A DNA stretch of 64,000 nt, taken from positions 442,501 through 506,500 of the forward strand of contig JAFREQ010000158.1 of NCBI GenBank assembly GCA_025331565.1, given 5' to 3'. The number at the start of each line of letters is the position of its first letter. Position 1 is the first letter of the stretch. The notes under the pieces are model-generated. The model did no database searches. It had not been told where the DNA came from and was given only the letters and a program-made list of their open reading frames with translations. The translations under genes and the position numbers were made by a program. This DNA is from Holacanthus passer. Taxonomy: Eukaryota; Chordata; Actinopteri; Pomacanthidae. Shown in pieces: positions 60,257 through 64,000 of this stretch.

Positions 60257-60300
60257 CTGCGGTCCTGACGCGGCGGCGGCGAGGAGCAGAGTGCGTTCAT
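60257..60300 (-). promoter_or_regulatory. slc8a1: Probable slc8a1 non-coding first exon and promoter region
   Basis: GC-rich GCCGCCGCCGCGTCAGGACC directly before a strong CGCAG|GTGAGT donor on the minus strand, 1.75 kb upstream of the coding-exon acceptor. The true 5' end is not determinable from sequence. NCX1 genes in other vertebrates use several alternative first exons, so this may be one of them. Confidence 0.4.
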
Positions 60301-63300
60301 GGGGAGAGCTCGTCCCATATCTGCTCTAAATTTAACAGAAACAGACATTGTTCTAAACATGGCCTCAGAGCTGCCGGGAGCTGCTTATCGGCCCTCTCCC
60401 AGCGGGCCATGGCCATACAAGGCTCTGCGGGGCCCGGGGCCATCCAGCAGCTCCTCGTCCCCGCCGACACGTGGGGAGATAACGGCTCGCAGCGAACGGC
60501 GGCCTGGTGACGCCGACGGGCCACAACAGGCAGGAATGCCGGGACAAGTGTTTCCCCCCACACGTGACATCTGTGCAACCTTCAGAGCAGCGACTTTCCA
60601 CTCGGTCCACACGGAGAAGGTGACGAGCAGAGAGCTGCAGAGCCTCGAGGTCCCGACGAGGAACCACAGCGATAAATGTCAACAAAAATCTGTTTTTATC
60701 TGATAGAAGCAGCAGATTCAAGCAGAAATAAACCTTCAAACTATCTCAACAACAACTTCAACTCAACTCCTGCAAACTGAACCGAAACATCAGGCTGTTT
60801 GATCCAGACAGAAGAGACTGAAAAGAACAAATCCACCAACACTTAAAATGAAACAAAGCTGCAAAGTGAAACTCCAGAAAGGTTTTCTTATTTTCAGTTT
60901 TGACTGTTTCATGACGTCACCGTTCGTTTCAGTGCTTCTGTTATGAATCAACCAAAACAGCTGCAGATCTGTTGAGTTCACTTCACTTTTTTAAGAGACG
61001 GTGACGCCACAGGACTCGTTCAGTTAAAAAGGTTAATTGAAAGATGAGTCCACATTTCTTTAAACACGTTCATGTGTGCGGTTACATGAAAACAGTATTC
61101 GGCCGCTGCACTCATCAAACCCTGGAGATAAAAACACGTAAACGTCGGGAGGAATATTTCAGTGCAGCTGTTGACACTCAGAGGTTCTGATCTGCCCACG
61201 TGGGATTATTTCCTGTCAGAGAAAACACGGAGCTGCAAACAGCCGACAGATTCCACAGTGTGACTGAAGAGATTTACCCTCAGCTGCTGGATGAGACGCT
61301 GAAATAAAGCTCCAGAAACAAGACGTCCAACACTTCACCCTGCTGCCTACACACACACACAGAGGACAGTCAGTCCCGGTCTTATCTGTCCGTCCTCTGA
61401 ATGGACAGATTAGAGACAGACGGGAATCGTGGTTCTGTGTTCGGCCTCACTGTTCTGAGGAGAAATGTGGACTGACAACAGAAATCACATCTGCATCATG
61501 AAGAGCCTGCACGGTTCAGTCGGGAGGTCAGAGGTCAACTCTCACAGTGAAAACAACCTCCTGCTCGCTTTCTCTCTGCTCTGTGAGAGTGTGTTTTGAA
61601 CCAACTGATGTCTGATTTTGTCTCATGTGTGAACCAGCTCTGTTGTCATTGCTGTAAATATCACAGAAGCAGGACTGTTAGTGCGAAAGCATGAAGCAGG
61701 ATCTGACACCAAGTCAATATCTTATTATTTTTGTGAAAAACAAAAATTAATTCGGCCTTTCTGTTGAATTTAAACATTTCCATCCAAATAAACTTTGGTT
61801 TAGTTTCTTTCTCTCGGACGGATGATGTTTCCAGGTCGAGCGTTTGTGACCTCGTGCTCTTTCCTCTCTCAGTTTTTGTCCCACCAGTGGTGAATATGAT
61901 AACCTCGTATCTCCTTCAGTTTCTGGTTGTAATGAACATGAAAACCTCATGAAACCCTGAGCTGTAGAAAATACTAAAATACTGGTGAACTGGTTTCACA
62001 GCAGAGTTTATCTCTGCAGGCTGATTATCACCAGTCACATTCCTCCAGTTTACACATGTGTGTGTGTGTGCATGTGTGAGTGTGTGTGTGTGTGTGTGTG
62101 CTTTAATTGAAGAGTGTGTGTTGTCTTTTCTTCCTGTCTAGTTGTGCTTGTGACTTGGTGTCACCTGTGTTCCTCCTCCAGGTGTGTTCAGTCTGTCTAT
62201 TTATGTCAAACGTTCCTCACCTTCTCAGTCTGGTTCCTCGTCTTCTCTCAGTGGTTTTGGATTTTGTCTCGTGTTTCCTGGACCTTGCTTGTTTATTGGA
62301 CTCTTGATTTGCTCCTTGTTGGACTTGTTTGTCTTTCTGGACGTCGGCTCTGGTTTTCCCTGCCTGAGCAGCAGGAAGTCTTTGGACATTTGCCACACAG
62401 ATATTAAACTGTTTGCATTTGGGTTCTTTTCACGTTTTACCCCGTTTGCACATTGTAATGTTTTTTAACTTTGCTTCAGGAAACATGAGACCTCGACCAT
62501 TCAAGTTTCACTGAGCACATCACCTGATGTGAGACAAACGTCAAACTGGCGTCAATTCAACAATCTGTCGCTCTGTATTTCTCAAAAAAAGACACAAATG
62601 TTTTACACATCAAGAGTCGAACGATGTGTCAGTGATTCAGGAATAAATCAACCTGGAGGTGATTTTTCCTGTCGAACCAAACACTGAACACTTTTGTTCA
62701 AGTCGGTTGACAAGAAAACGCCGCTGCTGGAATAAAAACGTCCCGACAACCACGAGACTTTTGACTCAGTGATTTATTGACTGAAATGTAGAAAACAGAG
62801 TCTCAGTGTAAACAGAACGAGTCAGTTTAAATTCAGCTCAACTCAAAATCACAAAGATTAGTCTGTGTTTACAGCTTGTTTCAGACAGTATTTTTAGCAA
62901 AATGTCAAAAATGTGAAATAAAAAAAATGAAATCAAGCTTAACATGAGTCTTCAATGCAGAGAAAAACACGTCAGAACCACGAAAGAGAAAAACGTTCAA
63001 ACTTCACAAAAATCAAACGAAACTCAAATGTTTGTTCTGAAGTGATGAAGGAACTCGTGCAGCCGGAGTTTGTCATTCAAACTCAAAATAAAATCATATG
63101 ATTGGCAGAAATAAAATCAAAACAAAATCAAACCACAACCAAAACAGTTAAACCGTTTCCATTTCAGAAATTAATGTCAGTTCAATATAAATAAGCAGGA
63201 AAACTGAGGAGGAAATAACTTCTGATATGACGAAACCAAAAACAGCTTTTAGGATCTTGTCAAGTTAAATAAAATATTTTAATTCCAGCAGTTGATCTTA

Positions 63301-64000
63301 AACAGACTCTGATAATTCATCTGAATATTTTCATCAAAATAGAAAACAAACTGTAAGTCAGTCAGATGTTTTGAACCTTTAGCTCATATTTTTCTCTACT
63401 TTTTGATTTTGTATTTATTTTATAAAATTATAATTTATTTCCTTAATTTATTTTATTTCCTTATTTTAGAAGATTTTTAATAAAGTGCAATGTAATATTA
63501 AAGTCAGAAATCAGGCCAGTGGTCACGAATCATGTTTTGATTTTTGCCAAAAAAAGAAAACGTTTTTCTTTCAATTTGTATTGATCAGTTCTTCAAAAAT
63601 AACTTCTTCAATAATTGACCTGAATTTATTGATGTTGTTGTGTATTTTGGTGAATCTGCTCCTTTCATACATTTTAAAATTAGTGTCATTAGTGTCAGAG
63701 TAAATTAATTTGTGTCAGGTGATAAGTTAAATACTCAAAATCCATATTTGTGATTTGAATACAAACAGAAAGTTTAAGTGCAGCGTTGTTCAGACTGAAA
63801 AGCCGTGAATTATATAAGTAAAACTTTCTGTATTAATAACAGCATTATTGTGTTTGTTTTTCAAGTTCGAGGTCACATGTTGATGTGAAGCGTCACAACG
63901 ACCAATGAGAGAACATCTGATGTGTTTCCTGTCAGAGACACTTTGACATGTTGTGAAAATCCTCTTCCTCCTTCACTCATCGGCTGTTAGCTTAGCTTAG
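60301..64000. other. Gene-poor region to the window end
   Basis: GC-rich to about 60.65 kb, then AT-rich. A TG run lies at about 62056-62100. The block 62150-62410 includes GTTCCTCCTCCAGGTGTGTT, a repeat also at 24210. No exon is supported. The last 150 bp contains GACCAATGAG (a CCAAT box sequence) and may approach another gene beyond the edge. Confidence 0.45.

Noticed and set aside
60299..60703. 134-residue plus-strand frame upstream of slc8a1
   Set aside because: No domain, GC-rich promoter-flanking sequence, opposite strand to the likely first exon.

Overview
The window is vertebrate nuclear DNA, almost certainly from a ray-finned (teleost) fish. It has compact split genes with GT-AG introns, dense microsatellites, tRNA-derived SINE remnants, LINE-type 3' tails and foldback DNA elements. 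I read seven protein-coding genes by joining exons on conserved protein sequence and splice phase. No rRNA gene, CRISPR array or bacterial-type operon is present.

Layout, left to right. (1) 1-1076 is a GATCCACA-type minisatellite in an intron of srd5a2; the last two exons of srd5a2 (+, 1204-2029) follow. (2) dpy30 (+, 2834-6330, five exons, complete) starts about 270 bp after the srd5a2 poly(A) signal. (3) psen2 (-, 13479-9479, ten coding exons) lies tail-to-tail with dpy30 and head-to-head with spast. (4) spast (+, 16071-22972, 17 exons, complete). (5) A gene-poor 3.6 kb leads to the single-exon tmem121-type gene (+, 26610-27650). (6) pacs2 (+, 29283-42954, 24 exons, complete) follows a 640 bp CT tract. 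(7) slc8a1-type Na+/Ca2+ exchanger (-, 58482-45371) is convergent with pacs2. It carries a mutually exclusive exon pair and a run of frame-preserving microexons; a likely non-coding first exon is near 60257. (8) 60.3-64 kb shows only repeats.

The genes do not form one pathway. Their order is informative: from memory of the human map, srd5a2, dpy30, spast and slc8a1 are human 2p neighbours, tmem121 and pacs2 are 14q32 neighbours, and psen2 is on 1q. The window is therefore a mosaic of ancestral vertebrate linkage blocks. Several products act at the ER or on membrane traffic (spastin, presenilin, PACS2, steroid reductase), which I take as coincidence.

The most interesting signals are: the NCX alternative-splicing cassette, whose phases forbid joining exons A and B; microsatellites that abut splice sites in at least four genes, including a 500 nt CU tract at an NCX acceptor; a tRNA-Glu-headed SINE sharing its 3' end with LINE-type tails elsewhere in the window; a 440 bp foldback element in a dpy30 intron; a paired E-box palindrome upstream of psen2; and a spastin N-terminus with upstream ORFs and no internal methionine before the MIT domain. 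All exon edges come from reading the sequence by eye, without transcript evidence.
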